From Xanthomonas sp. 10-10 (lineage in GTDB: Bacteria; Pseudomonadota; Gammaproteobacteria; Xanthomonadales; Xanthomonadaceae), in NCBI RefSeq assembly GCF_040182365.1, contig NZ_CP144460.1, forward strand, positions 3,658,001-3,722,000: 64,000 bases of DNA, written 5' to 3'. A program made the translations under genes and the position numbers. Every line of letters starts with the position of its first letter. The stretch's first letter is position 1. Below, one piece after another: positions 27,113 through 37,195 of the stretch. A model generated the notes under the pieces. That model was given only the letters and a program-made list of their open reading frames with translations. It made no database searches and had not been told where the DNA came from.

Positions 27113-28012
27113 ATGCGCATCATCGTTCTGGGATCGGCGGCCGGCGGTGGGCACCCGCAGTGGAATTGCCACACCCCCGCGAGTCAGCGGGCATGGCAAC
27201 AAGCAGACGGTGCCCAACGTCGTACCCAAGCCAGCATCGCGGTCAGTGCCGATGACAAGCGCTGGGTGCTGATCAATGCTTCACCCGATTTCCGCCAGCA
27301 GATTCTCGCCACACCCGCGTTGTGGCCGCAGCACGGTCTGCGTCACTCCCCGATCGAGGCGGTGCTGTTGACCAGTGGCGAGATCGACCATATCGCCGGG
27401 CTGTTGTCGATGCGCGAAAGCCAGCCGTTCTCGCTGCATGCCAGCAGCCGGGTGCTGGACCTGCTGTCGCAAAACCCTATTTTCGATGCGGTCAACCCGC
27501 ACCACGTGACGCGCCAGCCGTTTGCGCTGGACACACCGGTATCGCTGCCGGGCCTGCAACTCACGCCCTTCTCGGTGCCGGGCAAGGTACCGCTGTTCAT
27601 GGAGTCGCGCAGCGGCGGCGACCTGGCCGGCTCCAATGAAGAAACCCTCGGGCTGACCATCGACGATGGCCAGCACCGCGTGCATTACATCCCCGGCTGC
27701 GCGGCGATGACCGACGCACTACGCGCGCGCCTGCACGGCGCCGAGCTGGTGTTTTTCGACGGCACGCTGTGGCGCGACGATGAGATGGTGCAACTGGGCG
27801 TGAGCCAGAAAACCGGCCAGCGCATGGGCCACATGAGCATCGACGGCCCCGATGGCAGCATCGCCGCGTTCGCGTCGTTGAATGTGGCACGCAAGATTTT
27901 CATCCATATCAACACCACCAATCCCGTGCTCGACATCCACTCGCCGCAATACGCCAGTGCGCGTGCCAGCGGCTGGGATGTTGCCCACGACGGCCTGGAG
28001 ATCACGCTGTGA
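27113..28012 (+). CDS. pqqB: PqqB, metallo-beta-lactamase-fold PQQ biosynthesis protein
   Basis: Metal-dependent hydroxylase-type protein of PQQ synthesis, thought to oxidise the tyrosine-derived part after PqqE action. The 299-residue product begins MRIIVLGSAAGGGHPQWNCH, typical of PqqB, and contains LTSGEIDHIAGLLSMRE in place of the usual HxHxDH loop, MGHMSIDGPDGS, and IFIHINTTNPVLD. The stop (TGA) overlaps the GTG start of pqqC by four bases. Secure identification. Confidence 0.97.
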   Translation: MRIIVLGSAAGGGHPQWNCHTPASQRAWQQADGAQRRTQASIAVSADDKRWVLINASPDFRQQILATPALWPQHGLRHSPIEAVLLTSGEIDHIAGLLSMRESQPFSLHASSRVLDLLSQNPIFDAVNPHHVTRQPFALDTPVSLPGLQLTPFSVPGKVPLFMESRSGGDLAGSNEETLGLTIDDGQHRVHYIPGCAAMTDALRARLHGAELVFFDGTLWRDDEMVQLGVSQKTGQRMGHMSIDGPDGSIAAFASLNVARKIFIHINTTNPVLDIHSPQYASARASGWDVAHDGLEITL

Positions 28013-28761
28013 CCGCCCTGCTCACCCCCGACCAACTGGAAGCGGATCTGCGTGCGATCGGCGCTCGTCTGTATCACGACCAGCACCCGTTTCACGCCCT
28101 GCTGCACGACGGCAAGCTCGATCGCGGCCAGGTGCAGGCCTGGGCGCTGAATCGCTTCGAATACCAGCGCTGCATTCCATTGAAGGACGCCGCGATCCTG
28201 GCGCGCATGGAAGACCCGGCGCTGCGGCGGATCTGGCGCCAGCGCATCCTCGACCACGATGGCAATAGCGCCACCGATGGCGGCATCGCGCGCTGGCTGC
28301 ATCTGACCGACGCGCTGGGCCTGGATCGCGGCCTGGTCGAATCCGGACGCGCCTTGCTGCCCGGCACGCGCTTTGCGGCGCAGGCGTATCTGCACTTTGT
28401 CCGCGAAAAAAGCCTGCTCGAGGCGATCGCCTCCTCGCTCACCGAATTGTTCGCTCCCAACATCATCGGTCAGCGCGTGGCCGGCATGCTCAAGCATTAC
28501 GACTTCGTCTCGCCCGAAGCGCTGGCGTACTTCGAGCACCGGCTGACCGAGGCGCCACGCGATTCGGATTTCGCGCTCGACTACGTCAAGCAGCATGCCG
28601 ATACGGTCGAAAAGCAGCAGCTGGTGAAAGCCGCCCTGCATTTCAAATGCTCGGTGTTGTGGGCGCAGCTGGATGCCTTGCACGTGGCCTATGTCGCGCC
28701 AGGCATCGTGTGGCCGGACGCATTTGTGCCCGATCGCGACGCCCGCCGGGCCGCTGCGTGA
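28009..28761 (+). CDS. pqqC: PqqC, pyrroloquinoline-quinone synthase
   Basis: Cofactor-free oxidase that carries out the final ring closure and eight-electron oxidation to PQQ. The 250-residue product is all-helical, with family signatures HPFHALLHDGKLDRGQVQAW, RFEYQRCIPLKDAAI, DHDGN, LTELFAPNIIGQR and ALHFKCSVLWAQLDALH. Translation starts at a GTG that overlaps the pqqB stop (GTGA), and the stop overlaps the GTG of pqqD in the same way. Confidence 0.97.
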   Translation: MTALLTPDQLEADLRAIGARLYHDQHPFHALLHDGKLDRGQVQAWALNRFEYQRCIPLKDAAILARMEDPALRRIWRQRILDHDGNSATDGGIARWLHLTDALGLDRGLVESGRALLPGTRFAAQAYLHFVREKSLLEAIASSLTELFAPNIIGQRVAGMLKHYDFVSPEALAYFEHRLTEAPRDSDFALDYVKQHADTVEKQQLVKAALHFKCSVLWAQLDALHVAYVAPGIVWPDAFVPDRDARRAAA

Positions 28762-29036
28762 GCGGCATTACCCGCGAGAGTCAGCCGGCCCTGCGCGCGG
28801 GCGTGCGCCTGCAGCATGACCGTGCACGCGACCAGTGGGTGCTGCTTGCACCCGAGCGTGTGGTCGAGCTCGACGAGATCGCGCTGGTGGTGGCGCAGCG
28901 CTTCGATGGCGCACGTTCGCTGGCGCAGATCGCGCAGGAACTCGCCGCAGAATTCGATGCCGACGCCACCGAGATCGAAGTGGACGTGATCGAACTCACC
29001 ACCACCCTGCATCAGAAACGTCTGCTACGGCTATGA
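28758..29036 (+). CDS. pqqD: PqqD, PqqA-binding chaperone
   Basis: Small peptide chaperone that presents PqqA to the radical-SAM enzyme PqqE. The 92-residue product reads [20 protein letters not shown], then [21 protein letters not shown] and a C-terminal helix, a typical PqqD (RiPP recognition element) layout. The start is the GTG at 28758 overlapping the pqqC stop; a longer frame upstream runs inside pqqC. The stop overlaps the ATG of pqqE (ATGA). Confidence 0.95.
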   Translation: MSGITRESQPALRAGVRLQHDRARDQWVLLAPERVVELDEIALVVAQRFDGARSLAQIAQELAAEFDADATEIEVDVIELTTTLHQKRLLRL

Positions 29037-30160
29037 CGACCGCACCGCCACCGCTATCGGTATTGCTCGAACTGACCCATCGCTGCCCGCTGGCGTGCCC
29101 GTATTGCTCCAACCCGATTGCGTTGGCCGCGCTGCGTGAGGAAATGGACACCGCCGGTTGGCGCTCGCTGCTGCAGCAGGCGGCCGACATGGGCGTGCTG
29201 CAGGCGCACTTTTCCGGCGGCGAGCCGATGTTGCGCAAGGATCTGCCCGAACTGGTGGCGCATGCACGCGCGCTCGGGCTGTACAGCAACCTGATCACCT
29301 CCGGCGTGGCCGGCGGCGAGCCGATGCTGGACCAGCTGCGGGCGGCCGGGCTGGAGCATGTGCAGCTGAGCGTGCAGGACGTCGACCCGGCCGGTGCCGA
29401 CCGCATCGCCGGTTATCGCAATAGCCTGGCGAAGAAACGCGAGTTCGCCGCGGCCGTGCGCGCGCGCGGGCTGCCGCTGACGCTCAACGCGGTACTGCAC
29501 CGGCATAACGCCGAGCGCGTGCCCGGCATGATTGCGCTGGCGCTGGAATGGCAGGCCGAGCGCATCGAAGTGGCGCACACCCAGTACTACGGCTGGGGTC
29601 TGCGCAATCGCGCCGCGCTGATGCCCAGCCGCGAGCAGCTGATGGCCACCATTGGCGCGGTGGAAACCGCGCGCCGCGAGCTCGGCGACCGCCTGGCGAT
29701 CGACTTCGTCACCCCCGACTATTACGCGCGCCAACCCAAACCCTGCATGGGTGGCTGGGGGCAGCGCTTCGTCAATATTTCCCCGCGCGGCGACGTACTG
29801 CCCTGCCACGCGGCCGAAACCATCGACGGCATGCGTTTCGACAACCTGCGCGACCGCTCGCTGGCCGATATCTGGAACAACGGCGAGGCGTTCGTGCGGT
29901 TTCGCGGCACCGCATGGATGCCCGAGGTCTGCCAGGGCTGTCCCAAGCGCGAGATCGACTGGGGCGGCTGCCGCTGCCAGGCGTTGGCGCTCAGTGGCGA
30001 TGCCGGCACGCTGGATCCGGTATGCGAACGTTCGCCCGACCATGCCCAGGTGCGCGCTCTTGCCGACACCGAGGCGGCCGCGTCGCCGCCGGAATTCATC
30101 TATCGCCGTCCCGCCCGCCCCGCACATGCGACAGCGGCCACTGCAGACAGCCTGGACTGA
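29033..30160 (+). CDS. pqqE: PqqE, radical SAM PqqA cross-linking enzyme
   Basis: Forms the Glu-Tyr carbon-carbon bond in PqqA using S-adenosylmethionine. The 375-residue product has the radical SAM motif CPLACPYC (CxxxCxxC) near the N-terminus, the SAM-binding GGEP ([12 protein letters not shown]), and a SPASM domain with auxiliary cluster cysteines ([37 protein letters not shown]). The start is the ATG at 29033, which overlaps pqqD. A longer frame exists upstream but duplicates pqqD sequence. No pqqF protease gene follows, so the peptide must be trimmed by a protease encoded elsewhere. Confidence 0.97.
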   Translation: MTTAPPPLSVLLELTHRCPLACPYCSNPIALAALREEMDTAGWRSLLQQAADMGVLQAHFSGGEPMLRKDLPELVAHARALGLYSNLITSGVAGGEPMLDQLRAAGLEHVQLSVQDVDPAGADRIAGYRNSLAKKREFAAAVRARGLPLTLNAVLHRHNAERVPGMIALALEWQAERIEVAHTQYYGWGLRNRAALMPSREQLMATIGAVETARRELGDRLAIDFVTPDYYARQPKPCMGGWGQRFVNISPRGDVLPCHAAETIDGMRFDNLRDRSLADIWNNGEAFVRFRGTAWMPEVCQGCPKREIDWGGCRCQALALSGDAGTLDPVCERSPDHAQVRALADTEAAASPPEFIYRRPARPAHATAATADSLD

Positions 30161-30214
30161 GCGGCGTCGGCCGGCACGAAACAGCGTCTACACTAGCCAC
30201 CTCTTTCCTGTCGG

Positions 30215-30736
30215 ATGGCTTCCATGTCGCTCGTGCGCCGCATTCCCCTGCTGGTCTGCCTGTCTCTTGCATTGACCGCCACCCCGGCCCTGGCGCAGCG
30301 CGCAGTGCACGGCGATCTGCAGTCGCAGATGAGCGCCGAACAGTTCAAGGCCGCCGGCCTGGACAAGCTCGATGCCGGCGAACTGGCCGCACTCAACGAC
30401 TGGCTCCAGGGCAAGGTAGCCAAGGAAGCCGCCGTCGTGGTCGAACAGGCCAAGGAGGCCGGCCGCCAGGAAATCATCGTCAAGAACCGTGGCTTCTTCG
30501 ACTTCGGCAGCAAGGAGCCGATCGAAAGCAGCATCGTCGGCGAGTTCAAGGGCTTTTCCAAAGGCCGCATCTATACCCTGGCCAATGGTCAGGAGTGGGA
30601 ACAGACCGACGCAGCCAGCCTCGCCGGCGCGCGCAAGGACGCTCCCAAGGTCAAGATCAAGCCCGGCCTGGTCGGTGTGTGGTATCTGCAGATCGAGGGC
30701 TACAACACCCCTGCCAAAGTGCGGCGGATCAAGTAA
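30215..30736 (+). CDS. Secreted small protein of unknown function
   Basis: I do not recognise a named family. The 173-residue product has a signal peptide (LVRRIPLLVCLSLALTAT, cleavage near ALA-QRA), then a helical part (EQFKAAGLDKLDAGELAALNDWLQ), a mixed-charge segment, and a C-terminal beta-rich domain (GRIYTLANGQEWEQTDAASL, then VWYLQIEGYNTPAKVRRI). The first ATG gives MASMSL; the second, nine bases later, is equally possible. It lies 54 bp after pqqE on the same strand, but its promoter may be separate. Nothing in it suggests a role in PQQ synthesis. Confidence 0.85.
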   Translation: MASMSLVRRIPLLVCLSLALTATPALAQRAVHGDLQSQMSAEQFKAAGLDKLDAGELAALNDWLQGKVAKEAAVVVEQAKEAGRQEIIVKNRGFFDFGSKEPIESSIVGEFKGFSKGRIYTLANGQEWEQTDAASLAGARKDAPKVKIKPGLVGVWYLQIEGYNTPAKVRRIK

Positions 30737-31218
30737 CAGCCGCCAACAAAACGACGGCGCTCGCGGTCAGGCGCGCGCGGCCGGTACTCGTGATGGCGTG
30801 GGCCAGTCGCACGCTGCGATGTTGAGCGCGCAGTCACTGCCCACCCGACGACTGCTCGCTGCGAGTTTTAGCCCCTGCAGGTTTTAGCCCGCACAAACAG
30901 TGCGGACGGCGGAACGTGCTACCGAAGCATAGAAACCCGGCGCCCGCATCCAGGCGCGCGGAGGTGCGATGAGGGCTTGCCGACAGACCCCATCGCAGGC
31001 GAGCGCGCCTTTGCGAGACGCTAGTGAGTCAACGAAACGACCTCCATTCGCCGACAACGTCGACATCGTTTTGGCCAGCACACGGCGTAGGCACTGCAAC
31101 GAATCCATGCGCCGTACGTGCCAGACTTGCCACTGACGACCGGCTCGATGCTTGCGTCCGGTGCAGCAGACCGGGCACTTGATCGCGCCGCCCCCAGCGC
31201 CGCTCACGGAGAACGCCG
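30737..31218. other. Intergenic region, no gene seen
   Basis: 482 bp. It contains two closely spaced copies of GTTTTAGCCC near 30865-30892, otherwise only short shadow frames. It should hold the promoter of the PqaA-like gene. No RNA gene or insertion sequence recognised. Confidence 0.4.
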
Positions 31219-32709
31219 ATGCGCCTGATGACACATTACGGGATTGCACTGCTGGCCTTGGTCGCAGGGCCGGCGCTGGCGTCCACCGCTGCCGAGCGCT
31301 GCGCCACGGCGCCGGAGGTCGGGTTCGATCAGGCCCTGGTCTGCTATCGCGATGCAGTGGAACAGCAGCCGCTGGTCTACACGAAAGGCGCCATCAGCCG
31401 GATCGCCGGGGTCGAGCGGCGCGAGTACCTGCTGACCTCGCAAACATGGTCGCCTGAAGGACTGGTCACCCCGGCCACCTGGCAGCATGACGTGGCGATG
31501 TATGTGCCCGCCGATGCACTGCAGACACGTGCGTTGCTGATCTCCACCAACGGCACGCGTCACCCGCCCGCAGGGAGTGCGGCGCAGCCAGCCAACGAGC
31601 TGTCGCCCGAAGCGCTGGCGGCGCTGGCGCAACGCAGCCGCACCGTGGTCATCGCGCTGAGCGATATTCCCAATCAGGCGTTGCAGTATCAGGGCGATGC
31701 CACCGCGCGTCGCGAGGACGATAGCGTGGCCTACAGCTGGTCGCTGTTTCTGCAATCGCCGCAGCAACGCAAGACCATGCCACTGCATGTGCCGATGACG
31801 GCGGCGATCGCGCGCACCATGAGCCTGGCCGAGCGCGAGCTGGCACCGCTACAGATCCATCGCTTCATTCTTGCCGGTGCGTCCAAACGGGGCTGGGCCA
31901 GCTGGCACGCCACCATCGCCGACCCACGCGTCGATGCAGTGGCGCCGTTCGTGATCGATACCCTCAACATGCCGGCCGTGCTGGACCATATGTACCGGGC
32001 ATACGGCGGCAACTGGCCGATTGCATTCAACGCCTATGCCAAACAGGGAATTACTGCGCAACTGCAGACCCCGGCGTTTGCGCAACTGGTGCAAGTGCAA
32101 GATCCGCTGAGTTATCTGCGCACGCCGCAGCGCAAGCGCCTGATGGTGCCCAAGTACATCGTCAACGCCAGCGGCGATGATTTTTTCCTGCCGGACAACA
32201 CGCAGTTGTTCTATGACGCGTTGCCCGGCAGCAAAGCCTTGCGCATGGTGCCCAACAGCGCGCACAACGGCATCCGCGCGTCGGTCGTCGACAGCCTCGT
32301 ACCTTTCGTTGCACGGCTGCAGCAGCAGCGCGCGCTGCCAAAAGTCAGCGACACCTTGCGCACAGGCGACGCCGCCACGATACGTTTCCGTTCGTCGGAA
32401 CGACCAACGCAAGTGCGGCTATGGTCGGCCACCAATCCGCAGGCGCGCGACTTCCGCTACGCCTGCGGCATCCGCTATCGCGCCACCCCGGTCGTGCTTG
32501 CACGCGGCAACACCGTCTCGGTGCCGGTGCAGACTCCAGAGGTCGGTTGGAGCGCCTATTTCGTTGAAGCCACCTATGCGGATGGATTCGTCGCCACCAG
32601 CCAGACCTACGTGCTCGGCAAGCAGCAATATCCTTCCAGCGCGCCGCCCACCGACAACGCCGCCTGCAGCACGTTACCCGGCATGGCCACTCGCGCCGCT
32701 GCGCGTTGA
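31219..32709 (+). CDS. PhoPQ-activated pathogenicity-related (PqaA) family protein
   Basis: Exported alpha/beta-hydrolase-like protein. The 496-residue product has a signal peptide (MTHYGIALLALVAGPALA), a nucleophile-elbow-like GASKRGWASWH, a later acidic segment NASGDDFFLPDNTQ and NSAHNG for the histidine. These fit the Ser-Asp-His order of the fold, although the elbow is GxSxxG rather than GxSxG. The family is named after Salmonella PqaA, linked to antimicrobial peptide resistance; its chemistry is unknown. A C-terminal beta domain follows the hydrolase core. It stands alone with long gaps on both sides, so no partner can be inferred. Confidence 0.88.
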   Translation: MRLMTHYGIALLALVAGPALASTAAERCATAPEVGFDQALVCYRDAVEQQPLVYTKGAISRIAGVERREYLLTSQTWSPEGLVTPATWQHDVAMYVPADALQTRALLISTNGTRHPPAGSAAQPANELSPEALAALAQRSRTVVIALSDIPNQALQYQGDATARREDDSVAYSWSLFLQSPQQRKTMPLHVPMTAAIARTMSLAERELAPLQIHRFILAGASKRGWASWHATIADPRVDAVAPFVIDTLNMPAVLDHMYRAYGGNWPIAFNAYAKQGITAQLQTPAFAQLVQVQDPLSYLRTPQRKRLMVPKYIVNASGDDFFLPDNTQLFYDALPGSKALRMVPNSAHNGIRASVVDSLVPFVARLQQQRALPKVSDTLRTGDAATIRFRSSERPTQVRLWSATNPQARDFRYACGIRYRATPVVLARGNTVSVPVQTPEVGWSAYFVEATYADGFVATSQTYVLGKQQYPSSAPPTDNAACSTLPGMATRAAAR

Positions 32710-33167
32710 AGGTGATTGCGGTTGCGGTCAGAGCGAGCAACGGATCCGCCTGGCCGCCGTCAGCCATTTTCCGGAAGCGGGCTTGATCCGCGACCTGCCG
32801 TGACGCTGCGTGACGTCAGGTACGCCAACGACCTGATAGGACGGTTGTCCGCGATGCCTTGCGGCACTCCCGAATCAGGGCGGGTCACCGGTGAGCGTGC
32901 ACCTCACGATCGCTGCGGGTAGTCACACCAGGTGAGCACGCCGCTACATCCTCAATATGCAGGCTGCAGACCCGACGACTGCACCGTCTTGTCCGCGTTG
33001 CGCAATGAAGTCCGCACAGAAGCGGCACCAGTCGCGGTTTTTGCACTTGAGCCCGCCACCAAGATCGATCCAACCCGACTGAACCATTGACATCGTTGTC
33101 ACCAACTCCTAAACAGGCCGCTACGCGCTGATGGCATCGGCCGATCAGACGGACCAAAGGACTGCAT
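32710..33167. other. Intergenic region, no gene seen
   Basis: 458 bp upstream of glucokinase. Only short frames without homology. It ends with an AAAGGA ribosome site just before 33168, and presumably holds the glk promoter. Confidence 0.4.
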
Positions 33168-34199
33168 GTGGCTGCGACTTCGCGTTCTGCTCACGTTTCT
33201 GCCATGCCCGTTGTTCCTGTCGCCGCCGGCTTCATCGCTGCCGATGTCGGCGGTACGCATGTGCGTCTTGGTCATGTAGTGCAGACAGAGGACGCCATCG
33301 CGCTGGCGCATTACCGCACCTATCGCTGCGCCGAGTACGTCAGCCTTGAAGCCATCCTGGCCGACTTCCTGCCGCAGGCCGGCCGTGTCGAGACGGTCGT
33401 CATTGCCAGCGCCGGCGTTGCGCTGGACGACGGCAGCTTCATCAGCAACAACCTGCCCTGGAGCATCTCACCCACCCGCCTGCGCGCCACGCTGAAGCTG
33501 CGCAACGTGCATCTGGTCAACGACTTCGAAGCGGTTGCCTACGCAGCGCCGCAGATGGAGCCGCGCGCGCTGCTGCAACTGAGCGGGCCTACGCCGCGGC
33601 ATGCGCGTAGCGCCGGGCCGATTCTGGTGGTCGGCCCAGGCACCGGATTGGGAGCTGCGGTGTGGATCGATGCCAAGCCCCGCCCCATCGTACTGGCGAC
33701 CGAAGCCGGCCAGGTGGCACTGGCCAGCACTCACGCGCACGAACATCAGCTGCTGCGCATTCTGCTGCGCGACCGGCACTACCTGCCGCTGGAGCACGTG
33801 TTGTCCGGGCCTGGGTTATTGCGGCTGTATGCCGCGGTGTGCGCGCTGCACGGCTTGCCGCAACGCCACCAGCAGCCTGCGGCAATCACGCACGCGGCAT
33901 TGCATGAAGACGACCCACTGGCGCGCAAAACGCTGCATGTGTTCTGCGCCCTGCTCGGCCACGCAGTCGGCGACATGGCGCTGGCCTACGGCGCCGCTGG
34001 CGGCATCTATCTGGCCGGCGGCATCCTGCCGACGATCGGAAACTTTCTGGCGTCCAGCGCATTCGGTGCGCGCTTTCTGGACAAGGGCAATATGCGCGGG
34101 GTGCTCGAACGCATCCCGGTCAAGCTGGTCGAGCACGGGCAGCTGGGCGTGCTCGGTGCGGCCAACTGGTATCTGCACCACCACGCTGACATGTCGTAA
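33168..34199 (+). CDS. glk: Glucokinase (Glk family)
   Basis: Phosphorylates glucose to glucose-6-phosphate with ATP in the cytoplasm. The 343-residue product has the phosphate-binding loop AADVGGTHVRLG, the substrate motif NNLPWSISPTRLR, LVNDFEAVAYA, GPGTGLGAAV, and LEHVLSGPGLLRLY, all typical of bacterial Glk rather than ROK kinases. The GTG at 33168 has AAAGGA six bases upstream; an in-frame ATG at 33204 also fits the family but has no ribosome site. It lies about 100 bp upstream of a TonB-dependent receptor on the same strand, suggesting a joint role in sugar use. Confidence 0.93.
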   Translation: MAATSRSAHVSAMPVVPVAAGFIAADVGGTHVRLGHVVQTEDAIALAHYRTYRCAEYVSLEAILADFLPQAGRVETVVIASAGVALDDGSFISNNLPWSISPTRLRATLKLRNVHLVNDFEAVAYAAPQMEPRALLQLSGPTPRHARSAGPILVVGPGTGLGAAVWIDAKPRPIVLATEAGQVALASTHAHEHQLLRILLRDRHYLPLEHVLSGPGLLRLYAAVCALHGLPQRHQQPAAITHAALHEDDPLARKTLHVFCALLGHAVGDMALAYGAAGGIYLAGGILPTIGNFLASSAFGARFLDKGNMRGVLERIPVKLVEHGQLGVLGAANWYLHHHADMS

Positions 34200-34299
34200 G
34201 CGTTCCACCGCACGTTTTCCCGGACGTGCGGTTGCTAGCCCCCGCATCCGGCGAGCCACGGCCCGCCATCCATCCCTGTGCGTGATGAGGAGAGACATC

Positions 34300-36936
34300 A
34301 TGAAAGACAGCACCAAACTGCTGTGCAGTGCGATTGCGTTGTCGTTGGCGGTGACCGCGCAAGCCCAGGACAGCGCTGGCCAGCAAGCCACCGAACTGGA
34401 TGCCGTACAGGTGGTCGGCATCCGTGCCAGCCTGGAAAAATCCCTGGATACCAAACGCAACAACGCAGGCATTTCCGAAGCGATCACCGCCGAAGACATC
34501 GGCAAGTTTCCCAGCACCAACGTGGCCGAAGCGCTGTCGCAGATTCCCGGCGTCACCCTGGATCGCCGCTTCGGCCAGGGCGAGCGCGTCAGCATCGACG
34601 GCACCGACCCCAGCTTGAACCTGTCGTTCCTGGATGGCCACCCGGTGGCGCAGGCGATCTGGTTATACGGCGAGCAACCCAGCCGCGGATTCGATTACAC
34701 CTTGCTGGCGCCGCAGATCCTGGGCCGCGCGGAGATCCTCAAATCCTCCGAAGCGCGGCTGACCGAAGGCAGCCTGGGTGGAACGGTGCTGATGCACACG
34801 CGCCAACCACTGGATCTGGAAGCCAACGAGATCGCCGGCTCCATCGGCTACAGCTATAGCGACCAGGCCAGCAAGGGCAAGCCCAATGCGGCGCTGCTAT
34901 ACAGCTGGAAAAACCCGGCAGAAACCTTGGGCATCGCCGTGTCCGCGCAGCATTACGAAGAACGCGTGGACCGCCGCGGCATGGAGGTGTTCGGCTACGC
35001 GCCCGCCAGCACGTTTGCCAACGCCGCAGGCACGGTTCCTGCCGATGCAGATGTGCCCAACTCGATCAACGCTGCCTGGTTCCAGCAGGACCGCGAGCGC
35101 GACAGCGCGGTGGTCAACCTGCAACTCAAGCCCAGCGACGCACTGGAATTCAACCTCAGCGGCTTGTACATCAACGAGAATTTCGACAACTACAACCAGT
35201 CGATGTACAGCTTTCTGACCTGGAATGCCGGCACGGTGGCTGCAGTGGACCAGCTCGGCGATGTGCGCAACGGCGTGGTGACCAGCGGCCACTCCGGCGC
35301 CAATGCCGACCCGCTTGGCGGCACGGTGATCTACGACAACAACGTGCGCGAATCGAAAGTCACCACCAAAGGCCTGGACCTGCGCGGCGCATTCGCCGGC
35401 GATGGCTGGGGATTGAAGGGACAGGTGGGCCAGAGCAAATCCGAAAACAAGGATCTGTCGCAATACTTCATCGAGCCGTTCTACAACGGCGGATTCCGTT
35501 GGGACACGCGCCGCGGCATCCAGTTCGACGACCCTGCAGCTGCGCGCAACCCGGCCAACTGGGGCTCGGCCGGCGGCTGGTTCGGCAACAACGGGATCTT
35601 CTCCACGCAAAGCAAGGACACATACGGGCAACTGGACCTGGACCTGCAGTTCGATGGCGTGTTCAACCAACTGCTGCTCGGCGTGCGCCATGGCAAGCAT
35701 GAGGAACGTTTCGAACTCAACGTCTACGGCGGGGTAACCCCTGGCACATTGGCCGACGTCGGCACGATCGGCCTGACCGACCTGCAGGATTTCTATCCCG
35801 ACCACGGCCGGCACGTGCAGGCCGGGCGCAACAATGTGCTGAACTGGATCCGCAACAGCCCGGTCGATTACAACGCACCGGATCCGGCCAGCTATCTCAA
35901 CAACAGCTGGGCACTGCAGCAGACCAACAACGCCGCCTACGCACAGCTGAATTTCTCCGGCGGCGGCCTGCGCGGCAATCTGGGCGTGCGCTATGTGGAC
36001 TCCAAGACCGAAGGTAGCGGCTTCGTCTACAGCGGCACACCGTCGTTGGCCAATGTCGATAGCCTGTGGCAGACGCGTACCCGCAAGGAGGACTTCCTGC
36101 TGCCGTCGCTGACCTTGTCCTATGACACCAGCCAGGACTGGGTGTTCCGCTTTGCCGCGGCCAAGGTGATCGCCTGGGCGCCTTACAACCAGATGGTCAA
36201 CAATACGTTCCTCAACGACACCACACTGACCGGCAGCGGCGGCAACGCGGAGCTGTCGCCGTACGAATCGTGGAATTTCAATCTATCGGCCGAGTACTAC
36301 TTCGCGCAGCAGTCCGTGGTGGCATGGTCGGTGTTCTACAAGAGGATCGACAACTACATCGACACGAGTGCCAGCGTGGAGCGTCAGTACAACGCGCTAC
36401 GCGACACCGCACCGCAGAGCTGGGCGCAATTGCTCGGCAGCAATGGCTGCACCGCCGACGGCTACTGCGATTACAGCGTGCAACGCCCGCGCAACGCCGG
36501 CGACGGCAAGGTCAAGGGCTTCAACATCGCATTCCAGCAGCCCTTTGGCGACAGCGGCTTTGGCCTTACCGCCAACTACACCTACGCCAACGGTGAAAAC
36601 AACACCGGCGATGCGCTGCCGTACCAGTCGCGCAACAGCGTGGCGTTCAGCCCGTACTTTGAGAAAGGCCCGCTCAATGCACGGCTGACCTACAACTGGC
36701 GCGACAGCTATCTTGCCGGCGGCTATGTGGCCGGTGCGGCGCCGGCCAGCGTGGACGACTACGCCGAACTTGGCGCCAGCATCGGCTATGCATTCAGCCC
36801 GAACTGGTCGCTGCAGCTCGATGGGCAGAACCTGCTGGATGAAGAGTATCTGCAATACCTCGGCGACAAGGACCATCTGGCTGGCCGCTACAGGAGCGGG
36901 CGGCGCTATATGGCGAGCCTGCACGTGAAGTTCTGA
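34300..36936 (+). CDS. TonB-dependent receptor, Xanthomonas/Caulobacter type
   Basis: Outer membrane active transporter, energised by TonB. The 878-residue product has a signal peptide (LLCSAIALSLAVTAQAQ), a plug domain with RNNAGISEAITAEDIGKFP, NVAEALSQIPGVTLDR and GERVSIDGTDPS, and a long barrel ending in the aromatic C-terminal strand RRYMASLHVKF. The chosen ATG has AGGAGA at good spacing; another in-frame ATG lies 15 bp upstream. Plug sequence and length match the large Xanthomonas receptor subfamily implicated in plant carbohydrate uptake. With glk just upstream, a sugar or glucoside substrate is likely but unproven. No transport or hydrolase partners are in the locus. Confidence 0.95.
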   Translation: MKDSTKLLCSAIALSLAVTAQAQDSAGQQATELDAVQVVGIRASLEKSLDTKRNNAGISEAITAEDIGKFPSTNVAEALSQIPGVTLDRRFGQGERVSIDGTDPSLNLSFLDGHPVAQAIWLYGEQPSRGFDYTLLAPQILGRAEILKSSEARLTEGSLGGTVLMHTRQPLDLEANEIAGSIGYSYSDQASKGKPNAALLYSWKNPAETLGIAVSAQHYEERVDRRGMEVFGYAPASTFANAAGTVPADADVPNSINAAWFQQDRERDSAVVNLQLKPSDALEFNLSGLYINENFDNYNQSMYSFLTWNAGTVAAVDQLGDVRNGVVTSGHSGANADPLGGTVIYDNNVRESKVTTKGLDLRGAFAGDGWGLKGQVGQSKSENKDLSQYFIEPFYNGGFRWDTRRGIQFDDPAAARNPANWGSAGGWFGNNGIFSTQSKDTYGQLDLDLQFDGVFNQLLLGVRHGKHEERFELNVYGGVTPGTLADVGTIGLTDLQDFYPDHGRHVQAGRNNVLNWIRNSPVDYNAPDPASYLNNSWALQQTNNAAYAQLNFSGGGLRGNLGVRYVDSKTEGSGFVYSGTPSLANVDSLWQTRTRKEDFLLPSLTLSYDTSQDWVFRFAAAKVIAWAPYNQMVNNTFLNDTTLTGSGGNAELSPYESWNFNLSAEYYFAQQSVVAWSVFYKRIDNYIDTSASVERQYNALRDTAPQSWAQLLGSNGCTADGYCDYSVQRPRNAGDGKVKGFNIAFQQPFGDSGFGLTANYTYANGENNTGDALPYQSRNSVAFSPYFEKGPLNARLTYNWRDSYLAGGYVAGAAPASVDDYAELGASIGYAFSPNWSLQLDGQNLLDEEYLQYLGDKDHLAGRYRSGRRYMASLHVKF

Positions 36937-37195
36937 CGTCGGCGCCGTCGTGGGTGCGGCCATTACCGTGTGGCCGTACCCGCCAGGTACTGGATACCTA
37001 GACGCCTGCGCTGCTTGGCGATGCGTATGTACCGCGCTTCTACGCAGCTTGATCTGCACGCCGCGCATGGCGCTGCAGGAAACCGACATGGTGACTGCGG
37101 CGGTCAGGCACCCGGCCCATCACTCGCTACGCACATGCGAACCGATCCCATTGCAGCGGGCTGCGAGCAGCCCGCACGCAATCGGGCAGCGCGAC

